Positions 33,290 to 46,762 of a stretch of DNA of 64,000 nucleotides are shown piece by piece (position 1 is the stretch's first letter; every line of letters starts with the position of its first letter). Below the pieces are notes generated by a model. That model saw nothing but the letters and a program-made list of their open reading frames with translations. It was not told the DNA's origin and made no database searches. The translations under genes were made by a program, and so were the position numbers. Source of the stretch: Chelonoidis abingdonii (lineage: Eukaryota; Chordata; Testudines; Testudinidae); contig NC_133773.1 in NCBI RefSeq assembly GCF_003597395.2, forward strand, positions 65,366,944-65,430,943, written 5' to 3'.

Positions 33290-33605
33290 AAATGGTGTGA
33301 CTGGAATTTGGAATGCAGAAAGGAGGAAAGGGGAAAAGAAGCAGAGCAGGGAGATGGGTAGGTGCTTGGGGAGACTAGAAGCTAGGGATGGGGAGAAGTT
33401 AGGAGCAGGAACAGAGCCAGGAAACTGAGGCCAGGGATGGAAGGGGGCAGAAAATGGGAGAAAGGAACAAAAGGGGGAGAGGCGCAAGAAGTGAAGATGA
33501 GCAGAGGGACAGGTAGGACCTGGGAAGAATGGGGATGGGGGCCAGGAGATAGGAAGGGGGAGACAGGAGCAGCAGGGGACACAAAGAGGCTGGCAGAGGA
33601 CAGGG
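33290..33605 (+). repeat. Purine-rich low-complexity tract
   Basis: Over 300 bp in which the plus strand is nearly all G and A. The 138-codon minus-strand frame (33248-33664), the longest in the window, is entirely explained by this pyrimidine-rich complement (Pro/Ser/Leu/Phe-rich) and is not a gene. Confidence 0.75.
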
Positions 33606-33669
33606 GCTGTTAGGTCTATAACCAAGAGAGCGCACTCACTTACAGAACCTGAAACAGAACCCATTTTTG

Positions 33670-33760
33670 ACTTTCAATAAAATTTGGGCTCCTAAGTGCC
33701 TATGTCATTTTGAAACTGGGACTTAGACATTTTCAAAAATGCTAGTGTAGATCTTATAAC
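33670..33760. repeat. Small repeat, 'cctaagtgcctatgtca' type
   Basis: 'tttgggctcctaagtgccta', 'ttttgaaactgggacttaga' and 'cattttcaaaaatg' follow the order of a dispersed sauropsid foldback also seen at 44318-44402. Confidence 0.55.
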
Positions 33761-33764
33761 TAGA

Positions 33765-36668
33765 TTGTTCTTCACAGCCCAAGCTTAGGACAATCGGATA
33801 TCAGGAACACTAATATTCATGGGATTTGCAAAGAAGATGGACAGAAATTTTGAAACATATTTTTTTAAAAAATATAAAGTACCTGAAATTAGGGAAATGA
33901 AAGCTGACAAATATGCACTGAGTCAATCAATGATATTGTGCTGTATTTATTTATATTTATATTTAAGCTTTTTAGAGAAGTAATTAAAATTTGCTGCTGC
34001 GTGATTTTCAGGTAAGTTCTTACTTGTGGAGTGAGCATCAGTTGTATTTTTAGTACTAAAGTTGGCCATAATTATAAATATTTTTGTGAATTTTAATCTT
34101 TTTGTATTTCATATTTTATTTTAGGCAACAGGACTATTTAGACGTTCCTTAATCTTATTGACACTCAGTTTTCATTTAAGCCTTTTTCCAGTAATTACAT
34201 TTGAATTTTGTATTCAGCAAATATCCTGTTTATACCAAAAAAGTGCTTCTCATTCTTATTGCTTTGCAACAAATCAAAAACACCAACCAGGAACTGCAGA
34301 TTTCCTGAGATTTCACTCTATGAAGAACAAAGCAGCCTACCCCTGATCTGGAAACAAGCAAACCCCTGAGTTTACATAGAAATCCATTAAGTTTATTGTC
34401 CACCCATGAAGCGCCAACTGCAGACTGTGTTCTGATCTGTCTTTAATCATCTTTCACTAATGATCTAGTTCAGCAATCTGATGAAACTCACATTTATAAA
34501 GGTGGAAACAAAACAGTAAAACATGTAGACGTTAGATGGCAGCAAACATCTGAAAACTTAGCTCTGCCTGCAGTCTGACCCAAATCTTTTATGGGAATCT
34601 ACAGAATCCTCCAGCTGTGGAGTCTCTTTGGTTCAGCTGTTGGAGAACTATCTTGCCCAAAGAGCTAATATTTTCTCAGACTGCTCCTACAAAGCTTAGA
34701 ATCTCAGTTTTGCCAACACGGCTAAATAACTCGAAATGACAGCATCCCCTCCTCCAGTGTTCTCCCCCCTCATAATTAGTCCCTGTACTAATAACACACA
34801 GTAGAATAGAACAGAACTTGAAGGATTTTTTTAATCGCTTTTACTTGTAAGTCCATGCAGACATTTTTTATGCTATTTGACTATAATTTTAGGAACAGAC
34901 TTTTACAGTTACTAGTTCAATATCATTATGTTTATTTAGTAACCACTTTTCCTAATGAGGTATGAGTAAAAACAGGTATATTTTTCACTTGACAAAATGT
35001 AAATATTATCTTTAAATATATTTTTCCTAATAATGTTTATTGCTTTATTAACATACAACATTTATTTCAAGCTAACAGATTCTTCTGAAGTCATGCAGAG
35101 TGAGTTAACCAAGAGCTTCCTGGAAATTCTGGAAAGCCAGATGTTTCCTGAAGATTTGTATGTCCTTTAATTAGATAAAATGGAAAAGACAAGTTTTGTA
35201 CTCTAATCTTACAGATTGTTCTTTCACTATTTAGAAGTATTGGGCTCAGTTGTCAAAAGTCACTTTTGGACACATACAGTTGTGAATTAGGTAGTCGTGT
35301 ATGCACAAGGCATATGGTCAAATGAGCCCAGGGCCTGATCCAAGAGCCAGAGAAATGAATGTGAACCTTTTCTTTTGCCTCACTGGGAGCTGAATCAGTG
35401 CCTTAGTATGTAAGCAGTTGCACTGAAAATTAGGCTCATAGAGTGTATGCACACAAGCTGCCAAGTTCCCTGGGAAGCTTTTGAGTTCTTTGTGCACACA
35501 AATTAACCATAGGGAGGGAGTTGCATAGACCTGGTGGACCTTCTGCAGCCTGCTGTAAATTAAGTCAAAGTATGTTTGTAGACACCGCTCTGGCCCACCT
35601 TGCCCAGATCTCATTGATGAACATGAATGTCAATTGGTCAGTCAGCAGACATCTCTTGCAGTAGTCCTCATCATTCTCATTAAGTCCACATTATATCCCA
35701 TCCATTCTAGAGAGGTGAAGAACTTGAAGCATAGATGCAAAGACCTGAAAAATGACCAGCTGCAGTACCTCTACCATCTTCAGGAACAATTCATGGAAAC
35801 AAACCTTCAGTGTCCCTTAGCATAAGCTTAGAGGTTTTAGGAGGACAACACATATGCAGCAAACTGAGGCCTTATGTGCAAATAATCAAATTCAGATGTT
35901 CACCTAGAACAGTGGTGACAGACTATGGCTGAGTAAAAGTGGCAAGAGTAGTAACCACCGAGCCAGGAGGTTAGATAAATACAATGGCAAACTTGATTTT
36001 CCCTCTGCACAAGAAAGAGCTCACTGTCTGCTGACAACTCCAGTGCATCGAAGTCCAGGCTCAGAGAGCATGTGCTGGGATTGACAGATCAGAATGCACC
36101 TTCCACAGAGCTGAGCATTCAGACAAGCACTCATTTAATCATCTATAAATAGAAGCAGAGTATCTCTAGCAAATCTATGGAGGGGCTTTACAAAGGCAGC
36201 CTTTGTCAGAACATGCAGATAGTCGATGCCAAACATGAGACATCTAGACATTGTACAACAGTAGTAATCATTGTAAGTTTTCTTTTGCAGACCTGCATCC
36301 CTCCCCTACTTACTCCATCTTTCAGGAAACTGTGAGCTTTAAACATTGCAGAATCTTCAGTGGAGACACCTTTAAATGACAACAGTGACAACTCAGAGAA
36401 CAAGAGGACCATTCCTTACCCTTTACCACCCAGGACTAGATCTTCTGATTCCATCCTGCTTCATTGTCCAACCTCTGTTCCTGGATCTGTCCCCCCTTGT
36501 CCCCTTTGGTACTTGCCTTTTCTACTTCAGAATTCCTCTGTCCTTCTACTATTGCTCTGCCACTACCTGGACTTAGAGTTTGCTATTTAGATGCAGAACA
36601 CAGGGAAGCAGCAACAATTAACATCAGGGAAGGCAGAGAGGGTTTGAGAGTACTCCATAAGGGTCTGT
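33765..36668. other. No gene recognised
   Basis: Long AT-rich stretch. A small foldback is at 35236-35328 ('gggctcagttgtcaaaagtc' facing 'tggtcaaatgagccc'). Frames up to 98 codons carry no domain. Conserved non-coding elements could exist here but cannot be seen in a single sequence. Confidence 0.4.
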
Positions 36669-36882
36669 CAGTGTTCTCAAACTTTTGTATTGGTGACCCC
36701 TTTCACACAGCAAGCCTCTGAGTGTGACCCCATTTATAAATTAAAACACATCATATATTTAATGCTATTATAAATACTGGAAGTAAAGCGGAGATTGGGA
36801 TGGAGGCTGACAGTTCGCAACCCCTCACATAATAATCTTGCAACCTCCTGAGGGGACATGACCCCCAGTTTGAGAATCCCTG
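36669..36882. mobile_element. hAT-type MITE, 'cagtggttctcaaact' family
   Basis: Left 'cagtgttctcaaacttttgt' faces 'cagtttgagaatccctg' (36866-36882). Subterminal 'ggtgacccctttc' and 'gacatgacccc' are also symmetric. These ends are typical of Charlie-like hAT elements. The expected 8-bp duplication is not clear (left 'gggtctgt', right 'gtctacgt'). Confidence 0.75.
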
Positions 36883-39800
36883 GTCTACGTGAAGAACAAA
36901 CTAGGAAATCAGGTGCTTTTTAAATTCAGTTTCTTTCTGGGTTACTATATGACTAGCTAATATGATTGTAACATGTTAACCACATCATTAGATGCCAAGG
37001 GGGTTTCAAATCATGTTAGGTGACTTGAGGTAGCTAACTTGATTTTTAAAAGTACCATTTCCCTAGCTTATTCCTTGTGCAAACAGACTTCTACAGGGAA
37101 TAATGGGTTTGGCAACTGGTAAATAAGTATTTATTTCACAGTCTAGATTCAGAAGTGATATTGATCAGTATGATTATTAGTCTTCCAGATCTTTTTGTTT
37201 TTCCAGGGTTGTAAGAGTGGTGTTGTGAGTCATTTCTGGAAGAATCACCCATCTTAATGAGCAATTGGAAGAGTTTTGTTTGGCAGTTTTTTTAATTCAG
37301 TTCAAATCCATTGGAGCCCAGCATGTTTCTAGAGTAATAACCATCAATTACTTGTATAATTTCTCCTTGGTCAATATCAGAGTGACAATTTTTCTTGTCA
37401 TTTCAGCACTGAGCTTTTTTTGTGGGGGCTGAGTTAAGGAAAAAGTTGTATTAAGACAAGTTTGGTTCTTTGTGGCATTAAATAAAGAAAGAATTATATA
37501 AAACTTTTTTAAAAAAATGCTATTTCTTCTTTATTGATTCTTTATACCATGGATTTGGTTTTTAGCCAACAGAGAGCTCTGCATGAGAGCAGCCTACTCA
37601 GTCTGGCCACCATTGCCGAACTCACAAAGAAGCTAGCAATACTGATTTTTGTCATAAGGACAGTGGTAGATTTAAAAAATCTAACCTATTCCATTTTATG
37701 TATTTCATAAATACACCTTAAAATCAATCCATGTTCTGAATTTAGTTTATTTCCAAATACTGGTTAGTACAATCGAAAAGAACATTAACCCTATTCTCTT
37801 ATGAGGAAATAAAGCAAAGGCCACAAAGAGGACTCTAGACTTTTCTCTACAGTGGTGACAAATGAGCAAAATGACCTGAAAGTAACAGGCACTGCCATAG
37901 GTCCCTCACATGTCATGAGAGCTATGGACTGGTCATGTGTTCTGCTAAAATGCCTTCTCCTTCCTACTATTCAGCTATAGAACAAGAAGAGGAGACAGTC
38001 AACTCATGGCCTAATTCACCCTTTCCAATAATTTAGGTCCAGCAAATTTTAAGGCCAATTTAAGTTCTTCTTTCTGTCATATTGACTTGACATATTGAAA
38101 TGGTTTTTACCGGCAAAAAATTATGTTACTGTATATGAAACTGGAAGTGCATACAAAAGGAGTTTTGTTATTCCACTGAAAAACAATTTATTATAGCTGG
38201 TTTTCTTTTTTTCATTAAAACATTTTTTTAGTGAAAATGACTTTTCAAACAATACAAATTTTTACAGAAAGTTTGCATTTGGTCAAAAAAAGTTCAGTTT
38301 TTAAGTAAAAACCTGGAAGCTAAAAACTAAACATTTTTTTTACTGAAAAATGCTATTTAACATTCATTCCACACTTTTCCCCTGACAGCTAAAAAATACT
38401 AATGTCCCCTATTTAGAAGGGTCATTTATAACTCCATCACCTTGCTGTACCATCTTGATTTACAGTGAGATCTATCTGACATATTATCATGATATAATAA
38501 TGTTGGGACAGATGGCAAAACTGTACTGGCTCCTGGATATCACTACTATATCATTCAATTTCTTGAACAGCCCTCAAGAGATACTAGCATCTCTAAAGTG
38601 CCTTCTTGTGTATTCAAGACAGAAAATGGAGGATGTCACTTTCAAATGTCCAACTCCCTCTACACGGGAAGAATACTCACTGATGCCAAGGAGAGTTCTA
38701 TGTGTGGAGGATGAGATGATTTTAGAATCACAGACAAGTTTGCAGAGCTGAGAAGATAACATTGCTTTCCAATATGTCATGTCATGTGGCCAAGCAAAAT
38801 TATCCTTTCCTAACTAAACATTCTATAAAGTAGATCGCTGAATAGTTAACTGTCAAACTCAAAATGCAATACAGGCTATTATAAATAAGCCACATAATTA
38901 TTAGTATACACGACATGGGAACTGTTAACAGATATCTGATCCTTTTAGAATGAGAATTTCATATTAGCCATAAAAAGAGTTTAAAGCATGAACAGGAAGA
39001 TTTTCTTTTTACACTAAGTATTTCATAGGAGAAGTGACTTTTTTACTTATTTCTTACTAGTTCTGCCATAGAGTCCCTACAGATTTTCTTCTCTATTAAT
39101 CCACATTCAAGTGTAGATGTGAGCTAGCCAAGACAAAAGCTTTGCCAACGGCAAAGAAAACAAGAATAGATGAAAGCTCATTGCATTCCAATGCCAAAGT
39201 TTACATTTTAAATGCCTTACTTTATGTGGCAAACGCTCAAGGGGAAAAAGTGACACTGACGCAGACTTTAATTGTCCAAACTATTTTGGGCATAACACTG
39301 TTATTACCCACGCTGATGGCAAAGTTTCCTTAGGAGGGATGTGACTCAAGATAGCACTGCTTCCTTTTCCTTAGATTTTGCAGGTTCCATACTAGGCGGT
39401 GCAAGCTGTTTATCATGTTAATAGCATAATAATAACTGTTTTCATTAGGAAATGGCCTGCTGGATCAGTGCCTAGTCATTGTGTCACTACACCCCTCCCT
39501 CCTCTCCCTCCGCAAGCTGGATCAGAACTGCAGATTGAGAGCCTCACATTTCCTCATTAACTCTGGAAAATTCCCCTAATGAATTCCATAATTTGGGCCT
39601 TTTCTTGTTGCTTAACAATTGCTGGAAGAATTTCAGTTTTTTACAGCATTACAAGGATTTCCAAATTAAGACGCAAATAGTGTTTGTTTTGGAAACCATG
39701 CCTAAAACTAGATAACCCACAAAGGATAACTATCATCTTGAGAAAAGCATAATATAAAGGACATGGATGTCCACCTTTGATTCTTATTCCGACATTTTTG

Positions 39801-40503
39801 TTGCACCATAAATCCTCATATTTTCTGACCTCGTGAGTGAACCTCAAACAAGTGTGGTGTTTCCCTTCAGTTCAGACCTTCAAATACAACTATACCATGA
39901 AAAATGACTCTACAAGAGGCATCATGGGGTCCAAATGGTTTATTTCCTCTCAATTATTTCCATTCTAAATCTGCTTAGTTTACAGGTAAAAAGATGTCCT
40001 TTCCTTTATAATTGACAGGTCTGCAGACTCAGCCTAGCATCGGAAGGTGAGATAAAGGTTCTGCAGTCCAAATTATATCCTTATATCCACCTGTGCAATC
40101 CCATTGTCTTCAAATTACACCCTCAATGATACCTATCTCTCTTAATCATCCAAATAACTTGGGCTGGAAATCTCGTGAGAATAGTCCCACTTAGAAAACA
40201 GTATTTCTGTCTGGGCCAGAAATATCACAAGAACACTCTTCGTTAGGGTATATTAAGCATGTCATTTTATACTCCCAGCTGCAACTAGGACATGCAGACA
40301 TGCAAAAGCCATATCCCAATATGGTAACGACTTTAGAGATGAAGCAAATGTATTATGACAGTCATTCAGTGGCCATCCAACACTTCAGTCCATCTTTACT
40401 TTAGGCCATATGTACATTTGGTATTACACAGTTACACATTCCAGCTGTAATCTAGAGTTCTCAAAGGGTAACAATTTGAAGCAGTCTGTTACCATATACA
40501 TAT
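36883..40503. other. No gene recognised
   Basis: AT-rich. A segment at 38100-38350 with 'gaaaaac', 'ttcattaaaacattttttta' and 'ttttcaaac' motifs looks like a degenerate repeat also seen near 49240-49420 and 63690-63800. The 98-codon frame at 38455-38751 has no features. Confidence 0.4.
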
Positions 40504-40678
40504 CTACCTCGATATAATGTGACCCGATATAACACGAATTCGGATGTAATGTGGTAAATCAGTGCTCCGGGGCTGGGCTGCACACTCCACTGGATCAAAG
40601 CAAGTTCAATATAATGCGGTTTCACCTATAACGCGGTAAGATTTTTTGGCTCCCGAGGACAGCGTTATGTCAAGGTAG
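40504..40678. mobile_element. MITE with 'ctacctcgatataa' ends, probably Tc1/mariner (pogo/Tigger-like)
   Basis: Left 'ctacctcgatataatg' and right 'cgttatgtcaaggtag' are inverted copies with two or three mismatches. The interior contains 'tataacacgaattcg' and 'ttcacctataacgcggtaag', again symmetric. The termini resemble Tigger-type ends in my memory; flanking TA is not preserved. Confidence 0.75.
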
Positions 40679-41529
40679 AAGTGTTCTCCTAAATCAAGCA
40701 CCTGTCTACAGTATCTTAGACTTTTATGTGGTATCTAACATTGTACTGTGTAAGCATAGGACAAAATGAAGAACCTGAAAATGTTATTAACATACTGAGA
40801 TATTACTATTGGAAGGACAGTACTGTATTTTCAACAGCAAATTAACATTTCAAGATCTGTCTGCTTATGGGAGGTACCGTCATCCATTTACAACAGTTAA
40901 ATAAATGATAAGACAACAATACGTGGCATTCAGTGAGTGATATAGGCAAATGACAATTTTGGGACATTGCTAATCTAAATTTTCTGTCATCTGTGCATGC
41001 CTTCAGAAGTTTCCTCAGCCCATTGGGCTAGACAGGTGCAGAGGTTGTGCTCCCTGTTATGACTGTGCTTCCCCCCTGGATTTGGCTGAAAAGAATACCA
41101 TGCAGCTGGCAGCCATCCTAACCTATCTGTGTCTAAGGGGTGGGGATATGTATCCTGCCCAGTAAAGCTCACGTGTTGAGTTTACAAAAGGAAGATGTTT
41201 TATCTGTTAGTCTTTAATATTTAGATAATTGATAATATTGTTACTCAGTTAAATAGATTAGTATAACATGTAAGGCTACTACCTCTCTGAAAGACATTTT
41301 GAGAAAGTTTATTTTAAGGTAATTGTTGGGGCAGAAGGTGTCAAATCCTATTCTCACTTAAAACTATAAGAATATTTTCCACTGATTATTCTTAGCATGT
41401 TTGTTACTAGAGAAGTACTGAAACCCACATTAATTTACTTTTTCAAAATAATTATCTTGAGGGTAGATCAGGGATGCTTCCACACTGGGAAATTTATCCA
41501 TCATTTTTCAAGTGGCAAAGTTTGGGGGC
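40679..41529. other. No gene recognised
   Basis: AT-rich; nothing delimited. Confidence 0.45.
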
Positions 41530-41850
41530 ACTTTTAGATTTTGGTGTAGTCTTCAAATATCAGATGGAATTTTTGGCCCAGGCTTCTTTTCACCTACTTC
41601 AGGTAAAGCATTTTTTTATTATTTTTCACTGATTTGGATGTTTCTACAGTTATCCAAACCTTTGTGACCTCTAGACTAGATTATTGCTAGAATCTGATCA
41701 TGAAGAAAACTCACATGAACCTGTAGGTTAGTCACAATGAGCTTCTTACACCAGTTCTTAGACAATTTTACTGAATCCCTGTTCATTTCCAGGTAGATGC
41801 AATTCAAGCCGTTGACTTTCACTGATGTTATAAAGCCCTACATCAGTGAC
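41530..41850 (+). mobile_element. L2-clade LINE, ORF2 C-terminal fragment (dead)
   Basis: The clearest block is 41649-41687, which translates to VIQTFVTSRLDYC, an exact-looking L2 motif. Upstream, 'ASFHLLQ' (around 41580-41600) and 'FGVVF'-like codons fit the preceding L2 region. Downstream, after frameshifts, a degraded 'VLRQ', 'VHFQVDAIQ' and 'KAL' order is visible to about 41845. Multiple stops; no function. Confidence 0.8.
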
Positions 41851-44054
41851 GGCAAAACTTTATTGTACCACATAAAAGTTACAAAAGAAGTATTCAGAAG
41901 GCCAAGATGCAGAGGAAGCTAGGACTTCTGTTCTTCAGGGTTGTTTTTTGGGGGGAAGGGGACTTTTAATTCTAGTCTAGTATTTTGGAGTTTACTTTCT
42001 ACTCTCATCAGCTAATGTCAGACTTGAGTAAGTTTAGTGTTTAAAATGGTTGTTTACATGGGCACATTGGGCCAAGGGGAATCAACTCAGAGCACCAGCA
42101 GGAAGGGGCTACATTGGTATTTATGCCACCTTTACACCTACTATATTATGGGCTGCTGCAGATGGAGTAGCCTCTCACTTAAAGCAGACAGCCCGGAGAG
42201 ATAATCTAATTTATGGAACCCCTACAGGTTGCTAATGGACTTCCCCACAGCTTCAGCAAATGAGAATCACTGTAGCTGGCATAAATACTAGGATACTCCT
42301 CTGGCATCAGCCACCTCCCACATTTGCTTTCCCTCCCTTCTGCCTGCAACATGCTCCTACACCGACACCAGGACTTCTGAGGGGGCTTCTAAGTGCTACT
42401 GTAATACAACAGATCAATATTAATAACAACAAAATACACTACTTGATTAGTGATACCTGATGTGTAACACCCTTGGTTTTCACTTTCTATTTTGGAATGT
42501 ATCAGTTTAACTACAAACATTTTAAAACAGGTGAAAAATCAGTGCAAAAATTAATTTCTCACTTTTCTATGTAAATATCACCACCTTCCTGTGTTTTTTA
42601 TAAAACTTGTACAAAAGCACGTATATTCTGAAACACGGTCAGATATAGTTTTTCATTTTCAACCCATTTTAGCAGGAGAAGTAGCTCACTATCTTTTATT
42701 TGCTTTGAATGGTGCTGATTAATGCTGTTATCTGTAAAAGTTACAGAACCACCATTTCTTCTTCTGGAGCATCCCAGAAGCAGAAGAGGTAGAGGAGGGA
42801 ACATGATGAGATGGCACCCTCACATCCTCCACCTCATCCAAAATTTGTGTGAAATTTTGTGTGAAAAAAAATTCGTGCCCATCATCGCTGCTCAGACGAT
42901 GGATGGGAATCAAAGAAAATCTCCAATGACTGATGGTCTTCAAGCTACCCTACAGGGAAGAGTTGTTTTTCCACATGATCTTTCATTGCTTACCTGTCAA
43001 CCATAATTAGTATTATACTCTCCTAGCTCACTCTCTGTTTATTAGGTCCTGCCCTCCTGCAAAGCTTTCCATCGCTCACTAATCCATCAGTATATTTCCT
43101 AGTAGTTGAAGGAGCCATCCTTACAAAATGTAAATCAAAGCTGCTCAGCATCTCAGAATATCATGCTGAGCTTGGCAGTCTTACAGGAAGAAAGTTTCTT
43201 GAGGGTCATCCATGCTATGGAAGGAAAACTACATTTTGCTCAGTTTAGATTCTTTTCATAACAAGTACGGTAGAAAGATTCTAAAAAGAGCATTTTTTTT
43301 CATTGTAAGGCTTCCAAGTAATTTCCCTTTGATTACAGAATCTAAAAAATTATCATATTTTAGAAGGTTTAGATGGGGGGGAGGTAAATACTTCTGATTC
43401 AAGCAATTCTGATTCTAGGTCTCTTTATTTTTATTCAAGTTTTGAAAATACTTTCATAGTGTTTTCCCAGTTCATGGTAGAATGAATGCTAATCTTTCTG
43501 TATATCCAAAATAGGCAGTAGTAGCATATTTGGAAAAGTCTAGTTCTCCAAATAATCACATCACTTTCTCTATACTCAGCAGTCAATATACATATGCACA
43601 ATGGCCTTGATATTAACATCAGTAATAGTCACAGAGTGTGTTTCCTGCCTCTTCTAATGAACCTCAATGGGTAGATAAGCTTAAGAAATATTACTATGGT
43701 GCTGGGAAGTAGTACAGTGATTTTTCACACAGAGAAAAGAGAAGTGTTTTTCATCAGATTTATTGGCTGTTAGAGAGTGAGCCCCTACACAGATTTCTGG
43801 GTATAAGTTATTTGCAAGTTTATTAATTATATTACAATATATTTTATCTGTCTGTCTTTTTTTTTCTGTCCAACCAGGATTCCCAATTTCTAGTTAATTT
43901 TATATTAAATAAAAATGCTTCTACTGAGTTTTTTTTGTAAATAAAGAATGAGGAGTGACTGATATATATTAATTTAAAGACTTTACCAGATTCATTTTAG
44001 TGCCCAGTTTTACTGCAATATAGTAAATTATGTAAAGACTCACGACAAAATTGA
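41851..44054. other. No gene recognised
   Basis: AT-rich. The 94-codon frame at 42722-43006 and its antisense partner have no domain. Confidence 0.4.
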
Positions 44055-44165
44055 TCAGCAGGATTTCAACCCATGGCTTTCAGGGCCACAGCAGAACCCT
44101 CCATCACTTAAGCTAAATGTGTTAGCTGGTAGCTGTAGTAGGTCGCTATCCTCCATGTAGACTAG
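44055..44165 (-). repeat. tRNA-derived SINE-like unit
   Basis: On the minus strand an A-box-like 'tagcttaagtgatgg' (plus 44101-44115) is followed by a B-box-like 'gggttgaaatcctgc' (plus 44058-44073) at about 45 bp, the spacing of a tRNA or tRNA-derived SINE head. It does not fold into a clean cloverleaf by eye, so I do not call a tRNA gene. Confidence 0.55.
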
Positions 44166-44317
44166 TTACTAAAAGCGGACATAACACATACTGAAAGTCT
44201 GAGTTGCTATTACTTTCTTGCCTGGCATAAGCATACCTAGTAAGTGAAGTTGTTAGAGGTTAAACTATGGGTTCAACTTGAAGGATTCCATGAAAAGTAT
44301 GTGAATACCAACAAAAA

Positions 44318-44402
44318 GGGTAAAATTTTTGAAAGCACCTAAGTGAAACAGGCACTTCAGTCCCATTTAAAAAATTGACTTGGGTACTTATGAGCCTGTT
44401 TA
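44318..44402. repeat. Small repeat, 'aagcacctaagtgaaacagg' type
   Basis: 'gggtaaaatttttgaaagca' then 'cctaagtg', 'cagtcccatttaaaaaattg' and 'tacttatgagcctg', the same block order as 33670-33760 on the other strand. Confidence 0.55.
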
Positions 44403-44658
44403 TTTTCACTCAAACCCTCTTTTCTTCATCCCTTCTCTATCACTATTGGCACTACTCCAATCCTCCCTTTCCTATAACCTTGTTGTCAGTTTCTATACCA
44501 ACTCCAAGCCTTCTGAGGACTCCCTGATATCAGAAGCATTCCCCAGGGGGTAGTCATGTTTTCTTTAGAATGAATCATGTCCTTAGTCTTAAAACTTGTT
44601 GGTAAACCATCTTGCACACTTTTGGCACAACATAAGAAATAAACTACAAACAGAAGCC

Positions 44659-44932
44659 CAAGGTCGGCTCTAGGAATTCTGCTGCGCCAAGCACGGCAGG
44701 CAGGCTACCTTCTGCAGCTTGCCTGCGGACTGTCCACTGGTCCCACAGCTTCGGTGCACCCTCCACAGGCATGCCTGCAGGAGATCTGCTGAAGCCGCAG
44801 GACCAGCAGACCCTCCGCAGGCACGCCGCTGAGGGCAGCCTTCCTGCCGCCCTCGCGGCGCTGGCAGAGCGCTCCCCGCGGCTTGCTGCCCCAAGCACGC
44901 GCTTGGCGTGCTCGGGCCTGGAGCCTCCCCTG
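44659..44932 (+). mobile_element. hAT-type MITE, 274 bp, with perfect 8-bp target duplication
   Basis: Flanked by 'cagaagcc' at 44651-44658 and 44933-44940. Ends 'caaggtcggctctagg' and 'cctggagcctcccctg' are imperfect inverted repeats. The GC-rich core contains 'caggcatgcctgcagg' (44768-44783) and other self-complementary stretches. The overlapping frames of 89 to 117 codons on both strands are compositional by-products. Confidence 0.92.
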
Positions 44933-44940
44933 CAGAAGCC

Positions 44941-46687
44941 ACATACCGTGTGCACATTTCCTGCTCTTCCGTTTTGAACACAGAGGTTTATTCTCATTAT
45001 TCAGGGCAACCACTCCTGTGCTCCCCCTCTATGGTATAGAAAGGGCACTAAGCCTTAAGCTGTTGGTTCCCTTGTCTATTGCCTTTCTTGGGTGGAGGCA
45101 TGGATCTCTCTCGTTTTTGACCAGGATATTTCCATGTTCAACAGGTCCCTGACTTCACTGTGTTATTCCTGTCTTGCCTTCTCTGAAGAGACTAATAGAG
45201 TGATTCCCCACCATTATAAGGTAACACACAGCACTTCCTATAAGCCTATTTTATTCTTAAGGTAAAAGCACTACAGAGAAAGCATATTAAAAACAATAAA
45301 AGCACCTAGATGCATGCTAATAAGCTTAGCAGAGATCATCCCAACCCTAACATGGGCTCTGGTAGAAGAAGCCCTTCAAAATCACACCCAAAGTTTTCCT
45401 TATGGGTTCAAGTTCATCATAGCTTCTGCTCAGAACAAGCCTCAATAGGCCCAGTCCTTCCAACCTTTCCTAAGGATTGGAGGCCCCCATGGACCAGAGG
45501 TCCTATCTCTTTGCTGAAAAGAGACTCTGAGCCTGTTTAACACCAGGCTATTTACATGAAAATCTTTTTTTTGTCTAATATCCCTAGAGAACTCCATTTG
45601 AACTAGTAAATGGGAACCTCTCCACGGGGTGGCTTCAAAGAGCTGATAACTGGAGGAATTATATTAGCAAATCCACAGTTACATACAATCTCAGAAGAAC
45701 ACAAACAATTGCATTTTTCATACAATTGACCCCAGATGTATTAAGCCTAGTTTAATAAGGTTTAGCTTAACTAATTAAAGTTTATCTTAATTCCATAAAG
45801 TTTGTTCAAGATATTGTCAGTCTGTCACAGTTAAAGGCATAATTTTCAAAAACATTCTCTAATTTTGGGTGTACAACTTTAGACACCTACTGTATAGTTT
45901 GGTTTTTAAAGTTGCTGAACTCAGACTTAAGATAGTCTCAACAATGGGATCCGCCTAAACATAAACCCCATCTTAAACTTCAACTGTCTTAAACCTAAGA
46001 TTGTCTATTGACTTCACTATGAAGAGACCCTTCAGGGTTTGCTTGGTCCAGTGCCAGCACTTAGAAATGCATGACGCAGAGGCTGTTCCATATAGCCCAT
46101 ATGAAGCAAACCTTGCAGGATTTAACAAAGCCCAGTTCAACAAAAAATAAGTTGGTCTTGTGCCCTTGTTTATGATGTTTTAAGAAGGAGGCTCTTCTGT
46201 TTTAAAAAAAACCCACTAGAAATGCAAGTTTTAGGTACCTAGGCAGGTGGAGGAAGACATTTAGGGGAGTTTAAGAGCAACAGGACTTGATGAGAGCCTG
46301 GGGATGTGAAGGAAGAAGGTAAGAGAAGAGAAAAGTAAAAATAACCCAGGATTGCAAGGCTGGATGACAAGGAGGCTCATAGAGTTGTCAAAAAAGATGG
46401 AAGAAGCAGGGAGAGAAGATGCAATGAGCTAGAAGATTAGAAGCTTATTTTTAGACCCAATTACTTTGAGAAAGTGAACTATGAGGAAATTATGGAGATT
46501 TATCATTACTAATGCCAAATCCTGGCTGTAGCATGAAGTCTGTGTGGCACTGGCACCAGTACATGCATAGATACTCTGGCAGATGTCTTATGTAAGGGCA
46601 ATTTTATCTCCATAGACCAGAATGCTGTGCTTCAAACCAGCTCTGTGCATAGGCTGAAAGAGTGCATATTTCCACTCCTTTTAGAGA
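44941..46687. other. No gene recognised
   Basis: AT-rich DNA; no delimited repeats and no supported frames. Confidence 0.45.
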
Positions 46688-46762
46688 CGCTGATCCAAAA
46701 CTCACGAAATCAGTGGGCATCTTTCTATTAACTCATTGACTGACGGCCTTTGGATCAAGTTC
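46688..46762. repeat. Palindromic repeat, 'ctgatccaaa' / 'tttggatcaag' ends
   Basis: 'gctgatccaaaactcacgaa' faces 'ggcctttggatcaagttc' across a centre of 'gggcatctttctattaac'. This matches a common reptile foldback whose arms carry 'actgaagtcaatgg'. Confidence 0.65.

Noticed and set aside
33248..33664. 138-codon minus-strand open frame, the longest in the window
   Set aside because: It lies on the complement of a purine tract; its Pro/Ser/Leu/Phe-rich product follows from composition, and two other frames are open over the same bases.
44055..44165. tRNA gene
   Set aside because: A- and B-box-like motifs exist but no convincing cloverleaf or anticodon arm; better explained as a SINE head.
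44644..45152. Frames of 89-117 codons around the hAT MITE
   Set aside because: The palindromic GC-rich core opens several frames at once; the target duplication shows the DNA is a MITE.
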